DNA of 64,000 nucleotides, taken from contig NZ_KZ454936.1 of assembly GCF_002797315.1 (NCBI RefSeq), positions 2,489,645 through 2,553,644 on the forward strand, given 5' to 3'. Positions 12,359 through 21,547 of this stretch are shown in pieces. The number at the start of each line of letters is the position of its first letter. Position 1 is the first letter of the stretch. Source of the DNA: Bacillus sp. FJAT-44742 (lineage in GTDB: Bacteria; Bacillota; Bacilli; Bacillales; Marinococcaceae). The notes beneath the pieces were generated by a model. The model had not been told where the DNA came from, did not search any database, and saw only the letters and a list, made by a program, of their open reading frames with translations. Both the position numbers and the translations under genes were made by a program.

Positions 12359-12805
12359 TCACCCTCTCTGGTCATTATCTATCATCACCTGGTGAAGGGA
12401 CGAAAGGTTCTTCTCTAGTGAGTTCACTTCTTCTTCGGAGAAATGGATGAGTACATCTGCTAAATACTCCTGCCGTTTCCGTATGACTTCCCGGATAATA
12501 CTTTCCCCTTTTTCAAGAAGATGAATCCTGACAACACGACGGTCTTTTGTATCTTTGACTCTTTCAACAAGTTCATTCTTCTCCATTCGATCAACCAAAT
12601 CAGTTGTGGTGCTGCAGGCAAGGTACATTTTGTTAGATAGATCTCCTATGGTCATATCCCCACTTTCATGGAGCCATTGCAAGGCTACAAATTGAGGGGG
12701 GGTAATAGGAAACTGGTCTAATATTTCCCTGCCGCGCTGCTTAACAATATACGATACTCTTCGCAAGGATTTTTCTATATCTGCAACTTGGGTTATGTCC
12801 GCCAT
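12359..12805 (-). CDS. ysmB: MarR-family transcriptional regulator
   Basis: Winged-helix DNA-binding protein of 148 residues. The MarR core runs about 30-125: PQFVALQWLHESGDMTIGDL, then the recognition helix region CSTTTDLVDRMEKNELVER and the wing DTKDRRVVRIHLLEKG. B. subtilis ysmB has the same position before racE; its target genes and ligand are not known to me. ATG with GGGAGG upstream. Confidence 0.88.
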   Translation of the reverse strand: MADITQVADIEKSLRRVSYIVKQRGREILDQFPITPPQFVALQWLHESGDMTIGDLSNKMYLACSTTTDLVDRMEKNELVERVKDTKDRRVVRIHLLEKGESIIREVIRKRQEYLADVLIHFSEEEVNSLEKNLSSLHQVMIDNDQRG

Positions 12806-12944
12806 TCTACAGCCTCCCGAGATTCACAATCTGGTTTTATTTTCTCTGTTTTCCTTTGAAATTGCAAGCCTTTAAGAGGAACATTACGTGAACTCCGAGT
12901 CTTACTATCACTATATGCAGCGGCGAAAAAAAAGTCATTTCACC

Positions 12945-12979
12945 CAAAAAAAATGCCGCCTGCTTACTTCAGGCGGCAT
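12945..12979 (-). terminator. terminator after ptsI
   Basis: Perfect 10-bp stem ATGCCGCCTG/CAGGCGGCAT with a 7-base loop, then eight T on the minus strand. Confidence 0.92.
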
Positions 12980-13017
12980 GGTACTCTGCAGGATATCCTA
13001 AATGAGGAAGGATTGAA

Positions 13018-14736
13018 CTAGATAAAACCCTTTTCTTTCACTAACTCTGCCACTTCATCAGCTGTAGATAACGTTAAAGCTTCCTCTACTAGCTTTTCTG
13101 CATCTTTTTTAGTTAAGCTTCTGATTTGTGATCTGGCTGGAAGCACAGAAGTAGCACTCATACTAAATTCATCCAGTCCTAGACCTAATAAAAGGGGAAC
13201 AGCCGTTTCTTCCCCAGCCATTTCACCACACATTCCAGCCCATTTTCCTTCCTTGTGAGCTGCTTCAATTACACTTTTCACCAGTCGTAAAATGGCAGGA
13301 TGGTAAGGCTGATATAAATGTGATACTTTTTCACTCATACGGTCAGCAGCAAGTGTATACTGAATCAAATCATTAGTGCCGATGCTGAAAAAGTCAACTT
13401 CTTTTGCAAACAGTTCTGCTGCCACAGCTGTGGAAGGGATCTCAACCATGATTCCTACTTCAATATCCTCGGAAACAGCGATTGCTTCTTCAATCAGCTG
13501 TTCTCTTTCTTCTGCTAAAATCATTTTAGCCTGCCTAACTTCTTCTAGGGTGGCTACCATTGGAAACATGATTTTCAAGTTTCCATAAGAGCTTGCCCGT
13601 AAAAGAGCACGAAGCTGTGTACGGAAAATATCTGTCCGTTCCAAGCATAGTCGTATCGCTCTAAATCCTAAAAATGGATTCATTTCTTCTGGAAGGTCAA
13701 GATATGGGAGCTCTTTGTCTCCTCCAATATCAAGGGTTCGGATGACTACCGGTTTGCCTTCCATCTTTTTGACTACTGTTTTATACGCTTCAAACTGCTC
13801 TTCTTCTGTTGGAAGCTGGTCTCTTCCCATATACAGAAACTCGGTACGGTACAACCCAATTCCTTGAGCTCCATTGCTTAGCACACCCTCCATATCATTT
13901 GGAGTCCCAATGTTGGCTGCCAGCTCTACTTCATGGCCGTCCTTTGTTTCTGATGGTTCATTGATTAGCTTTTCCCATTCTTTTCGTTGAGCGTTGAATG
14001 TTTCAAGCTTTTCCCGGTATTGTTTGACTACCTCTTCTTCCGGGTTGATCAGCACATCGCCTTCCAAGCCGTCTACAATAACAAGATCTCCGTTTTTCAC
14101 TGTCTCTGTGGCATTTTTTGTTCCTACCACGGCAGGGATTTCCATGGAACGAGCCATGATAGCAGAATGGGACGTACGACCGCCAATGTCCGTAGCAAAC
14201 CCGCGAATGTATGTTAAGTTTAATTGGGCAGTATCTGAAGGCGTTAAATCTTCAGCGATTACTACTGTTTCTTCATCAATTGTGGCTAAACTTGTGTTCT
14301 CCACACCTAAAAGGTGAAGAAGAACACGTTTAGATACATCACGGATATCGGCAGCCCGTTCTTTCATGTATTCGTTATCCATGTTTTCAAACAAGGAAAC
14401 AAACGTGTCAGAAACTTCTTTCATCGCAAATTCAGCGTTCACGTTGTCCTCTTTAATTTTGTTCGTGACTCCATCGATAATTTCCGGATCTGATAAGACA
14501 AGAAGATGAGCTGAAAAAATCTCAGCCTTGTCTTCTCCCATCTCTTTTAACGTCTTCTCTTTGATGAGCTGGAGTTCTTCTTTGGCTTTATCAAGGGAGT
14601 CGTTAAAACGCTTAATCTCTTGATCCGTATCTGTTACTTCCTTCTTTGAAAGATCCATTTCCGGTGTTTCCAATAAGAATGCTTTGGCAATGGCAATGCC
14701 TTTAGAGGCGGCAATACCAGTAAGGTTTAAAGACAT
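13018..14736 (-). CDS. ptsI: PTS enzyme I (phosphoenolpyruvate-protein phosphotransferase)
   Basis: Transfers phosphate from PEP to HPr, the entry step of all phosphotransferase sugar uptake; cytoplasmic. The 572 residues show the phosphorylated histidine in [12 protein letters not shown] (H190), the PEP-site signature [16 protein letters not shown] near 455 and the active-site cysteine in GMCGEMAG near 503. The ATG overlaps the ptsH stop by one base (TAATG). ptsHI here sits between gerE and ysmB, which are adjacent in B. subtilis, and no ptsG is next to it. Confidence 0.96.
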   Translation of the reverse strand: MSLNLTGIAASKGIAIAKAFLLETPEMDLSKKEVTDTDQEIKRFNDSLDKAKEELQLIKEKTLKEMGEDKAEIFSAHLLVLSDPEIIDGVTNKIKEDNVNAEFAMKEVSDTFVSLFENMDNEYMKERAADIRDVSKRVLLHLLGVENTSLATIDEETVVIAEDLTPSDTAQLNLTYIRGFATDIGGRTSHSAIMARSMEIPAVVGTKNATETVKNGDLVIVDGLEGDVLINPEEEVVKQYREKLETFNAQRKEWEKLINEPSETKDGHEVELAANIGTPNDMEGVLSNGAQGIGLYRTEFLYMGRDQLPTEEEQFEAYKTVVKKMEGKPVVIRTLDIGGDKELPYLDLPEEMNPFLGFRAIRLCLERTDIFRTQLRALLRASSYGNLKIMFPMVATLEEVRQAKMILAEEREQLIEEAIAVSEDIEVGIMVEIPSTAVAAELFAKEVDFFSIGTNDLIQYTLAADRMSEKVSHLYQPYHPAILRLVKSVIEAAHKEGKWAGMCGEMAGEETAVPLLLGLGLDEFSMSATSVLPARSQIRSLTKKDAEKLVEEALTLSTADEVAELVKEKGFI

Positions 14737-14999
14737 TATTCTCCTAACCCCTCTTTAATTACTTCTGCCACACCGTTAAGCGCTTCTTCTTCATCAGAGC
14801 CTTCTGCTTTCACTGTGACTTCTGCTCCTTTGCCAACTCCAAGAGACATGACGCCCATGATTGATTTTAAGTTCACAGATTTACCGTTGTATTCCAAGGT
14901 AATGTCAGAAGAGTACTGACCTGCTTTATTGACAAGCTGGGTTGCCGGCCGTGCATGAATTCCAGTTTCATCAGTAATTGTAAACGTTTGCTCTTGCAT
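14736..14999 (-). CDS. ptsH: PTS phosphocarrier protein HPr
   Basis: Small phosphocarrier of 87 residues. H15 in GIHARPA accepts phosphate from enzyme I. S46 in [10 protein letters not shown] is the HPr-kinase site that lets Ser-P HPr act as CcpA co-effector. Both sites are intact, so the protein should support transport and catabolite control; cre-like sites elsewhere in the window fit this. A 280-base leader with a GlcT-type antiterminator precedes it. Confidence 0.97.
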   Translation of the reverse strand: MQEQTFTITDETGIHARPATQLVNKAGQYSSDITLEYNGKSVNLKSIMGVMSLGVGKGAEVTVKAEGSDEEEALNGVAEVIKEGLGE

Positions 15000-15132
15000 G
15001 ATAATAACCCCTTTACTATTTGTTTTATTTTAGTGAGTAAGGAATAAGGAAGCCTTCCTGTTATTTATAATGTCCTTTACTTACGTTACCACAAACATGC
15101 GGTTTTCAACCTAAAAGATGAGCTGAAAGCAT

Positions 15133-15217
15133 AAAAAAAGGCATGAGTAAAATGAATGAACCTTATAAAGAAGCGAAAATGATTCTTTATATGGTCAATC
15201 ACTTATTTACTCATGCC
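15133..15217 (-). terminator. leader attenuator upstream of ptsHI
   Basis: Long hairpin between the ptsH promoter and the gene. The arms GGCATGAGTAAA (RNA sense, 15206-15217) and TTTACTCATGCC (15140-15151) are perfectly complementary, a second inner stem (TATAAAGAA/TTCTTTATA) lies between them, and seven T follow (15133-15139). The 5' arm is also the 3' half of the antiterminator element, so the two structures exclude each other. Confidence 0.88.
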
Positions 15218-15240
15218 TGATCGTATCAGTAACACGTAAA
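15206..15240 (-). promoter_or_regulatory. RAT element, GlcT-type RNA antiterminator
   Basis: A 35-base imperfect hairpin: TTTAC/GTAAA outer stem, internal loops GTGTTA and GCATGA, CTGA/TCAG inner stem and loop TACGA. The segment CGTGTTACTGAT...ATCAGGCATGAGT closely resembles, as I recall it, the B. subtilis ptsG RAT bound by GlcT. Binding would block the overlapping terminator when glucose is available. The glcT gene is not in the window. Confidence 0.85.
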
Positions 15241-15286
15241 TCATGTTTGCGTTTTCAGTTTAGGCAATAACCCTTATTTCAAAGTT

Positions 15287-15315
15287 ATTATAGCATTGTG
15301 CATTTATCCAAACAA
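15287..15315 (-). promoter_or_regulatory. sigma-A promoter for ptsHI
   Basis: Minus strand: -35 TTGTTT (15310-15315), 17 bases, -10 TATAAT (15287-15292). Transcription would start near 15280, upstream of the RAT. Confidence 0.8.
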
Positions 15316-15385
15316 GTATTAAACACTCTTTCGGTAATATTACATATTTTGACCAAATAATGGTCCTGGGCCGCTTTTACCCAAT

Positions 15386-15421
15386 AAAAAACACCGGCCC
15401 CTCAAAGAGAGCAGCCGGCAC
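15386..15421 (-). terminator. terminator after gerE
   Basis: Minus strand GCCGGC-T-GCTC pairs with GAGG-GGCCGG, followed by TGTTTTTT. It ends four bases from the gerE stop. Confidence 0.85.
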
Positions 15422-15424
15422 TTA

Positions 15425-15670
15425 TTAAATTTGAATCTCGCCAAGCCTGATTAATTCAATTACGGCCTGGGAGCGCCCCTTTACCCCCAGTTTTTGCATC
15501 GTATTTGAGATGTGGTTTCTGACCGTTTTTTCACTAATATATAATTGGCCGGCGATTTCTTTTGTTGTTTTATCTTGAACAAGAAGTTCAAATACTTCTC
15601 GCTCCCGCTTGGTAAGAAGAGAGCGCGGGCCGCGTTCCATTTCTTTCAATGATGTCACCCTTTCTGGCAT
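15425..15670 (-). CDS. gerE: spore germination/coat regulator GerE
   Basis: Small LuxR-type DNA-binding protein that acts last in the mother-cell cascade, on coat genes. The 81 residues are nearly all HTH: LTKREREVFELLVQDKTTKE then ISEKTVRNHISNTMQKLGVK (about 19-62). The N-terminus is about seven residues longer than B. subtilis GerE (74). The ATG at 15670 is preceded by AGAGGAG and by a perfect palindrome AGACTGCAGTCT (15671-15682). A sigma-K-like promoter lies upstream. Confidence 0.94.
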   Translation of the reverse strand: MPERVTSLKEMERGPRSLLTKREREVFELLVQDKTTKEIAGQLYISEKTVRNHISNTMQKLGVKGRSQAVIELIRLGEIQI

Positions 15671-15739
15671 AGACTGCAGTCTCCTCTAACCTGGTTTTCT
15701 TAGAGGTGCATATCATTGAAGAAAGAACTTAGTCACCCA

Positions 15740-15767
15740 TATCCTATGTTATCAATTGTTTAACCGT
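15740..15767 (-). promoter_or_regulatory. candidate sigma-K promoter for gerE
   Basis: Minus strand: CATAGGATA (15740-15748) matches the sigma-K -10 pattern CATANNNTA, with AC (15766-15767) 17 bases upstream. B. subtilis gerE is sigma-K dependent. Confidence 0.55.
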
Positions 15768-15830
15768 TACCTGTTCTCAAACATAGCCATCATTTATTAT
15801 AAAAAATAAGCTGGTACCTATAATCTTTTC

Positions 15831-16298
15831 TTATTGGAGGCTTGCCTGCTTCTCTTTTAGATCTGAGAGCACTTCCACATCCCAGGGCACCGGCTTACCG
15901 CTGAATTTTGAAATTTGAACGATTGCTCCACGTCCAGTTAAACAGTAGGAGCCCTCGTTATTCACAGCAAGATAGTGTATATCAAGTGATGTGTTTCCAA
16001 CATGGTTGACTTTTACATACACGGATAATTTCTCATCAAAGAAAACCTGTCTCAAGTAATTGCACTGGAGGTCGGCAGTAACCACAATCGTGGCACTTTC
16101 TTCTTTCAACCACTCATCCATTAAACCTAAATGCTTAAAAAAATCAATTCTGGCTTCTTCAAAATACACAAATGCGTTTGTATTATTTAAGTGCCCAAAA
16201 GCATCAGTTTCCGAAAAACGGACTTTCACTTCTGCACTGAATGAGAACTCATTCACCCACTCATTAAAATTTTTTATATACGGTATTGTTTTGGCCAT
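15831..16298 (-). CDS. ysmA: hot-dog fold acyl-CoA thioesterase
   Basis: Predicted 4-hydroxybenzoyl-CoA-type thioesterase, 155 residues. FSETDAFGHLNNTNAFVYFE (about 28-47) is the hot-dog signature with the catalytic Asp and the NN turn. Substrate unknown. It sits between sdhB and gerE as in B. subtilis. ATG start. Confidence 0.85.
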   Translation of the reverse strand: MAKTIPYIKNFNEWVNEFSFSAEVKVRFSETDAFGHLNNTNAFVYFEEARIDFFKHLGLMDEWLKEESATIVVTADLQCNYLRQVFFDEKLSVYVKVNHVGNTSLDIHYLAVNNEGSYCLTGRGAIVQISKFSGKPVPWDVEVLSDLKEKQASLQ

Positions 16299-16343
16299 CT
16301 CGTTAACCCTTTCTCTTTAAGTATATGAATCTATAAATTAAGC

Positions 16344-16366
16344 AAGGCCTCTATGAAAGAGGCCTT
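16344..16366. terminator. stem-loop after sdhB
   Basis: Perfect 9-bp stem AAGGCCTCT/AGAGGCCTT with a 5-base loop, between sdhB and ysmA. The T tract is weak on both sides, so termination may be partial. Confidence 0.6.
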
Positions 16367-16389
16367 CTTATAATTATACAATTACTGAA

Positions 16390-17151
16390 TTACTGCTTGT
16401 CACTGCCAAAGAAGTTTTTGAAAGACTGCACTGTTGAAGAACGGTTTAGAGCCGCAATGGAAGTTGTTAAAGGAATACCCTTTGGACAAGATTGTACACA
16501 GTTTTGAGAATTACTGCAGTTTCCTAGTCCTCCATCTCCCATAATTGTTTCTAAACGTTCAGCACTATTCATCTCACCAGTTGGGTGAGCATTAAACAAA
16601 CGAACTTGGGAAAGTGGAGCCGGCCCGATGAAGTTAGAGCGCTCATTTACATTCGGACATGCTTCTAAACAAACTCCGCACGTCATACATTTTGAAAGCT
16701 CATAAGCCCATTGGCGCTTGTTTTCTGCCATTCGAGGCCCAGGTCCTAAATCGTATGTTCCATCAATAGGAATCCATGCCTTCACCTTTTTCAAAGAATC
16801 AAACATCCGGCTTCTGTCTACCATTAAGTCACGGATGACAGGGAAGGTTTTCATAGGCTCCAAGCGAATTGGCTGTTCAAGCTGATCCACTAATGCCGTA
16901 CATGATTGACGCGGCTTACCATTTATCACCATAGAACATGCCCCGCATACTTCTTCAAGGCAGTTCATGTCCCAGATTATTGGATTTGTTTCTTTGCCGT
17001 TTTTATTTACAGGATTTCTGCGAATCTCCATCAATGCAGAAATCACATTCATGTTCGGGCGATGGGTGACTTCAAATTCTTCCTCAAATGGCTCCTTATC
17101 CGGTCCTTCTTGGCGGGTGACGATCAAGCGAATTTTTTTATCTTCACTCAT
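16390..17151 (-). CDS. sdhB: succinate dehydrogenase iron-sulfur subunit
   Basis: Electron-transfer subunit of complex II, 253 residues. Cysteines for three clusters are present: C64, C69, C72 and C84 for [2Fe-2S]; C155, C158, C161 and C165 in CMTCGVCLEACP; and C212, C218 and C222 with CPKGIPL. Its ATG overlaps the sdhA stop as ATGA. Last gene of sdhCAB. Confidence 0.97.
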   Translation of the reverse strand: MSEDKKIRLIVTRQEGPDKEPFEEEFEVTHRPNMNVISALMEIRRNPVNKNGKETNPIIWDMNCLEEVCGACSMVINGKPRQSCTALVDQLEQPIRLEPMKTFPVIRDLMVDRSRMFDSLKKVKAWIPIDGTYDLGPGPRMAENKRQWAYELSKCMTCGVCLEACPNVNERSNFIGPAPLSQVRLFNAHPTGEMNSAERLETIMGDGGLGNCSNSQNCVQSCPKGIPLTTSIAALNRSSTVQSFKNFFGSDKQ

Positions 17152-18929
17152 GATTTACCAGCTCCTTGTTTGTTGCCCGCTTTTGCTTTTGAATAATCAC
17201 GCTTCCGCGGTGTAATAAGAGATACATCGACGTCTTCATATTCGAAATCAGGAGCGTCCTTCGCTGGGTTATATTTAGCCTTAGTTGTTTTCAACCATTC
17301 TTCATCGTTCCGATCTGGGAACTCAGGCTTATAGTGAGCTCCACGTGATTCATTACGGTTATAAGCACCAAGTGTAATCACTCTGGCAAGATGAAGCATC
17401 CCATGAAGCTGGCGTGTAAATGTAGCAGCCTGGTTGCTCCATTTTGCTGTGTCACTCATATTAATGTTTTCCCAACGCTCAAGCAGTTCCTGAATCTTTT
17501 CATCAGTTTTTAGGAGATTTTCATTCTCACGCACTACTGTCACATTGTCAGTCATCCATTCGCCAAGTTCTTTATGAAGGACGTAGGCATTTTCTTCGCC
17601 ATCCATATTCATTATTTTATCATGAAGTTCTTCTTCTTTCTTCACTTGTGACTCGTAAATAGAAGAGGACATATCTTCAGCCGATTTATCAAGGCCTTTC
17701 ATGTACTCCACAGCTTTCGGTCCGGCTACCATTCCGCCATAAATCGCTGATAATAAAGAGTTAGCCCCTAAGCGGTTCGCACCATGCTGTGAATAATCAC
17801 ACTCACCCGCAGCAAACAATCCCGGGATATTTGTCATTTGGTCGTAATCAATCCACATGCCGCCCATTGAATAGTGAACCGCAGGGAATATTTTCATAGG
17901 AACCTTACGAGGATCATCTCCCATGAACTTTTCATAAATTTCCATAATTCCACCGAGTTTGATATCAAGCTCCTTAGGATCTTTATGAGAGAGGTCGAGA
18001 TAAACCATGTTTTCCCCGTTAATGCCAAGCTTCTGCTCCACACAGACATTAAAAATTTCACGAGTAGCAATATCACGAGGTACCAAGTTACCATATGCAG
18101 GATATTTCTCTTCCAGGAAATACCAAGGTTTACCGTCTTTATAGGTCCAGACGCGTCCGCCTTCACCACGTGCTGATTCACTCATTAGACGAAGCTTATC
18201 GTCTCCCGGAATAGCAGTCGGGTGAATTTGAATAAATTCTCCATTAGCATAGTAGACGCCCTGCTTATAAAGAGCAGCTGCTGCATAGCCTGTGTTGATG
18301 ATGGAGTTCGTTGACTTTCCAAAGATGATTCCTGGTCCGCCCGTTGCCATAATAACAGCGTCACCGCGGAAGCTTTGAATTTCCATGCTTTGAAGGTTTT
18401 GACCGGTAACGCCTCGGCAAACACCTTCATCATCCATTACGGCTGAAAGAAATTCCCAGCCCTCATACTTTGTAACAAGGCCAGCTACTTCATAACGACG
18501 GACCTGCTCGTCCAATGCATAAAGAAGCTGCTGACCAGTAGTCGCTCCTGCAAAGGCCGTTCTGTGATGCTGGGTTCCACCAAAACGGCGGAAATCTAGA
18601 AGACCTTCCGGAGTACGGTTAAACATTACACCCATGCGATCCATAAGATGAATAATGCCAGGTGCCGCTTCTGTCATTGCTTTTACCGGAGGCTGATTTG
18701 CAAGAAAGTCTCCACCGTAAACAGAATCATCAAAGTGTTCCCAAGGAGAATCCCCTTCCCCTTTTGTATTTACTGCACCATTAATTCCGCCTTGTGCACA
18801 TACAGAGTGAGAACGTTTAACAGGAACCAAGGATAAAAGGTCTACCTGGACACCTGCTTCTGCAGCTTTGATGGTCGCCATAAGACCAGCAAGACCGCCA
18901 CCCACTACGATAATTTTTCCATTGCTCAT
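17148..18929 (-). CDS. sdhA: succinate dehydrogenase flavoprotein subunit
   Basis: Oxidises succinate to fumarate with covalently bound FAD, linking the TCA cycle to menaquinone. The 593 residues start with the Rossmann motif VVGGGLAGLMATIKAAEAG. The FAD-linked histidine is in HSVCAQGG (about H41), and HRTAFAGATTG and the catalytic RGEGG region (about 270-285) are present. The frame extends to a GTG at 18935, but that is only three bases from AAGGAG; the ATG at 18929 has proper spacing. Confidence 0.96.
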   Translation of the reverse strand: MSNGKIIVVGGGLAGLMATIKAAEAGVQVDLLSLVPVKRSHSVCAQGGINGAVNTKGEGDSPWEHFDDSVYGGDFLANQPPVKAMTEAAPGIIHLMDRMGVMFNRTPEGLLDFRRFGGTQHHRTAFAGATTGQQLLYALDEQVRRYEVAGLVTKYEGWEFLSAVMDDEGVCRGVTGQNLQSMEIQSFRGDAVIMATGGPGIIFGKSTNSIINTGYAAAALYKQGVYYANGEFIQIHPTAIPGDDKLRLMSESARGEGGRVWTYKDGKPWYFLEEKYPAYGNLVPRDIATREIFNVCVEQKLGINGENMVYLDLSHKDPKELDIKLGGIMEIYEKFMGDDPRKVPMKIFPAVHYSMGGMWIDYDQMTNIPGLFAAGECDYSQHGANRLGANSLLSAIYGGMVAGPKAVEYMKGLDKSAEDMSSSIYESQVKKEEELHDKIMNMDGEENAYVLHKELGEWMTDNVTVVRENENLLKTDEKIQELLERWENINMSDTAKWSNQAATFTRQLHGMLHLARVITLGAYNRNESRGAHYKPEFPDRNDEEWLKTTKAKYNPAKDAPDFEYEDVDVSLITPRKRDYSKAKAGNKQGAGKS

Positions 18930-18942
18930 GTCCACTCACTCC

Positions 18943-19572
18943 TTAAATATTCGCTAATTCAGGGTTGATAAATGCAAAGATTGCACGCACGCCGATGAAC
19001 GTTAAAATGACAAAAACACCGATTGTTGCGTAGGTTGCAATTTTTTGGGAACGAGGGGTGATTGTAATTCCCCAAGATACCAAGAAAGACCAAAGCCCAT
19101 TAGAAAAGTGGAACGTTGCAGCTACCACACCGGCTATATAGAAAACAAGCATAAACGGGCTGCTTAAAATGTCCGCCATCATATCATAATTTACTTCCAC
19201 GCCCAGAGCTGCTTGTATTCTCGTTTCCCATACGTGCCACGCAATGAAAATAAGAAGGAATACTCCAGTGATTCTTTGAAGTAAAAACATCCAGTTACGA
19301 AAATACCCATAGCGCCTTGTATTACTTTTGCCCTGGAATGCTATGTACAGTCCATAAATTGCATGATATAGAAGTGGAATAAAGATGATTAACAGTTCAA
19401 GTGCATATCTAAAGGGAAGCCCTTCCATAAAGTGAGCAGCCTGGTTAAATGAGCTTGCTCCATACACCGCAAAGTGGTTAACAATTAAGTGTTGAATTAA
19501 AAAGATCCCAACTGGAATAACTCCTAGCAATGAATGCAGTCGACGATTGAAAAATTCACGATTCCCTGCCAT
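18943..19572 (-). CDS. sdhC: succinate dehydrogenase cytochrome b558 subunit
   Basis: Di-heme membrane anchor of complex II, about 209 residues with five hydrophobic helices. Candidate heme-ligand histidines lie in RRLHSLLGV, LIQHLIVNHF, YHAIYG, AWHVWETR and FHFSNGLW. The frame begins at a TTG at 19590, but the ATG at 19572 (MAGNREFFNRRLHS) has GGGGGG eight bases upstream and fits the B. subtilis N-terminus. First gene of the operon. Confidence 0.94.
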   Translation of the reverse strand: MAGNREFFNRRLHSLLGVIPVGIFLIQHLIVNHFAVYGASSFNQAAHFMEGLPFRYALELLIIFIPLLYHAIYGLYIAFQGKSNTRRYGYFRNWMFLLQRITGVFLLIFIAWHVWETRIQAALGVEVNYDMMADILSSPFMLVFYIAGVVAATFHFSNGLWSFLVSWGITITPRSQKIATYATIGVFVILTFIGVRAIFAFINPELANI

Positions 19573-20031
19573 GCCTGTGTCCCCCCACAAAATGTTTTTT
19601 TAACCTTTGTTGTCGTTTCTCCTACTATTCTCTCTATACTTTCCTCTATGAAACAACCTCCCTGTTTGAGTATGGAAGAACGAACTGGGGAGCTAAAGAA
19701 AAAGCAGTTAGTTTGCCGATGCAAATCAGTTTACTGCAATTAAGCGGTTATGTATGCTCTCCTGATAAATTGCCTTCCACATCAATAATTACATCCAAGT
19801 ACTCTCAGCCTTTGTGAGGATCATAGAATGAGCGAATGCTCACCTGATTCTCTTTTCTACTTTAACGCACAAAAAGCTACAGTTAAAAACCACTTTAGAG
19901 ACCTGTTCACTTGCATATATGTCTCTAATTTCGCCATAAATCTGACAAATTTATTGTACTCCCACTTTCCATGCTCGTCAAGAAAGCGTATACCTATTTT
20001 TCTTCCTGTTATGCATTGATTATCCACTAAT
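19573..20031. other. intergenic region upstream of sdhC
   Basis: About 460 bases between the ktr-type gene and sdhC. It should carry the sdh promoter, but I find no boxes good enough to call and no credible gene. A small inverted repeat TGAGCGAATGCTCA (about 19829) is present. Confidence 0.4.
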
Positions 20032-20033
20032 AG

Positions 20034-20061
20034 AAAAACAGAGGGTGACAGCCCTCTGTTT
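20034..20061 (-). terminator. terminator after the potassium transporter gene
   Basis: Perfect 10-bp stem AAACAGAGGG/CCCTCTGTTT with a 6-base loop and a short T-run on the minus strand. Confidence 0.85.
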
Positions 20062-20079
20062 ACCTTCCATTTCCTCTTT

Positions 20080-21432
20080 TTATCCGATAATCATTCGTTC
20101 TGTTGGATATTTATAATGAGTCTTTGTATCTTTTTTCTTTACAGAAAATAAAAATACTAGAATTCCCACTCTACCGACAAACATGAGGAACAGGAGGATA
20201 ATTTGACTCGGCATGCTCAAGTCTGCTGTTATCCCAGTGGACAGGCCGCATGTTCCAAAAGCAGAACTGGTTTCAAAAATAACATCTATAAGCTCGACAT
20301 TTTGATTTTCTCTCTCCAGGGCTGTGATCATGGTTACTGCGGAGACAAGTCCAACGAAAAAGAAGGATAACACAATAAACGCTTTCTGCCTGTCTTCTGG
20401 GTGAACCTCTCTGCCAAATACTTTAACGTCACTTTTTCCAAGTGCAAAGCTTCGAATGGTTAAAAACATAACGGCCAGTGTGGTCGTTCGGATCCCCCCG
20501 CCCACACTTGAAGGACTCGCCCCTATAATCATCAAAGCGGAGAGAAAAAGAAGCGTCGGGAGCGTATACTCAGATATATCCATTGTGGCCAGTCCTGCAC
20601 TTCTTGCTGTTGCTGAATTAAACAGGTTAAAAAACAGCTGCTGGTGCCACTCCATACCTACATAGTAATAATTTCGCTCAAAAGCCCAAAGACCAAATAC
20701 CCCAATAATGAAGACAAGAAAATAAGTAGTAACAGTTACTTTTGTAAATAAGCTGAATTTAAATTGCCTGTCTTTTGAGGAAAAGTATTCTTTCAACTCC
20801 ATTAAAACAGGAAATCCGATAGCACCGGAAAAGATAAGCAATATAACTATAAATTGAACATAATAATCGTCAGCAAATGGAATTAATGATTGCCCTGTCA
20901 CATCAAAGCCAGCATTGGTAAACGCTGATAATGCAGCAAAGGCCCCCTGATAATATGCCTGTCCCACAGAATCAAAGTATTGGATGTAATATGTCCCCAG
21001 GATTAAGGCACCTATTAATTCGATGGCAAGGGCGGTCAGCAAAATTCCACGCATCAGCTTCACCATGCCTGAAAATTGATACTGGTTCTGATCCACCATA
21101 ATTAATAATCTTCTTGAAAGATTAATCTTCTGTCCAAACAACAGCCAGACAAAAGTGCCCAGAGTCATAATGCCGATTCCGCCCAGCTGAATGGCCACAG
21201 CCAAAAAAAAGACACCTACGTAGCTATAGGTCTGAGAAACATCTACCACTGTCAATCCAGTTACACTTACAGCCGATATGGAGGTGAACAGCGCTTCAAA
21301 ATAAGTCAGGTTAACACCTGGCTGCTGAGAAATCGGCATCCATAGAAGGAGACTGATTAAAAACATAGTAATAATATATGCAACTATAATAAAGCGAAAT
21401 GGCGACATGAACTTTGCTAGACGTGTTTTCAT
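20080..21432 (-). CDS. Ktr/Trk-family potassium uptake membrane subunit
   Basis: Channel-like K+ (possibly Na+-coupled) uptake subunit, 450 residues with the fourfold membrane-pore-membrane layout. Selectivity-filter loops are recognisable as SVTGLTV (about 58), TNAGFDVTG, TARSAGLATMD and GTCGLSTGIT. It resembles KtrB/KtrD, which work with a cytoplasmic RCK subunit (KtrA/KtrC); no such gene is adjacent. The ATG at 21432 is preferred over the TTG at 21441, which abuts GGAGG. It is inserted between sdhC and yslB, where B. subtilis has lysC on the far side of yslB. Confidence 0.88.
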   Translation of the reverse strand: MKTRLAKFMSPFRFIIVAYIITMFLISLLLWMPISQQPGVNLTYFEALFTSISAVSVTGLTVVDVSQTYSYVGVFFLAVAIQLGGIGIMTLGTFVWLLFGQKINLSRRLLIMVDQNQYQFSGMVKLMRGILLTALAIELIGALILGTYYIQYFDSVGQAYYQGAFAALSAFTNAGFDVTGQSLIPFADDYYVQFIVILLIFSGAIGFPVLMELKEYFSSKDRQFKFSLFTKVTVTTYFLVFIIGVFGLWAFERNYYYVGMEWHQQLFFNLFNSATARSAGLATMDISEYTLPTLLFLSALMIIGASPSSVGGGIRTTTLAVMFLTIRSFALGKSDVKVFGREVHPEDRQKAFIVLSFFFVGLVSAVTMITALERENQNVELIDVIFETSSAFGTCGLSTGITADLSMPSQIILLFLMFVGRVGILVFLFSVKKKDTKTHYKYPTERMIIG

Positions 21433-21547
21433 TATGTTCAACCTCCGACAAGTTTCGGGCCTAAGTATACCATTTATCCTGCCGAGATTCTATAGAGAAA
21501 ATAGCTGAAACCCGCTATAATATAGATAGAGAAAGTGGGGGCCTTTT

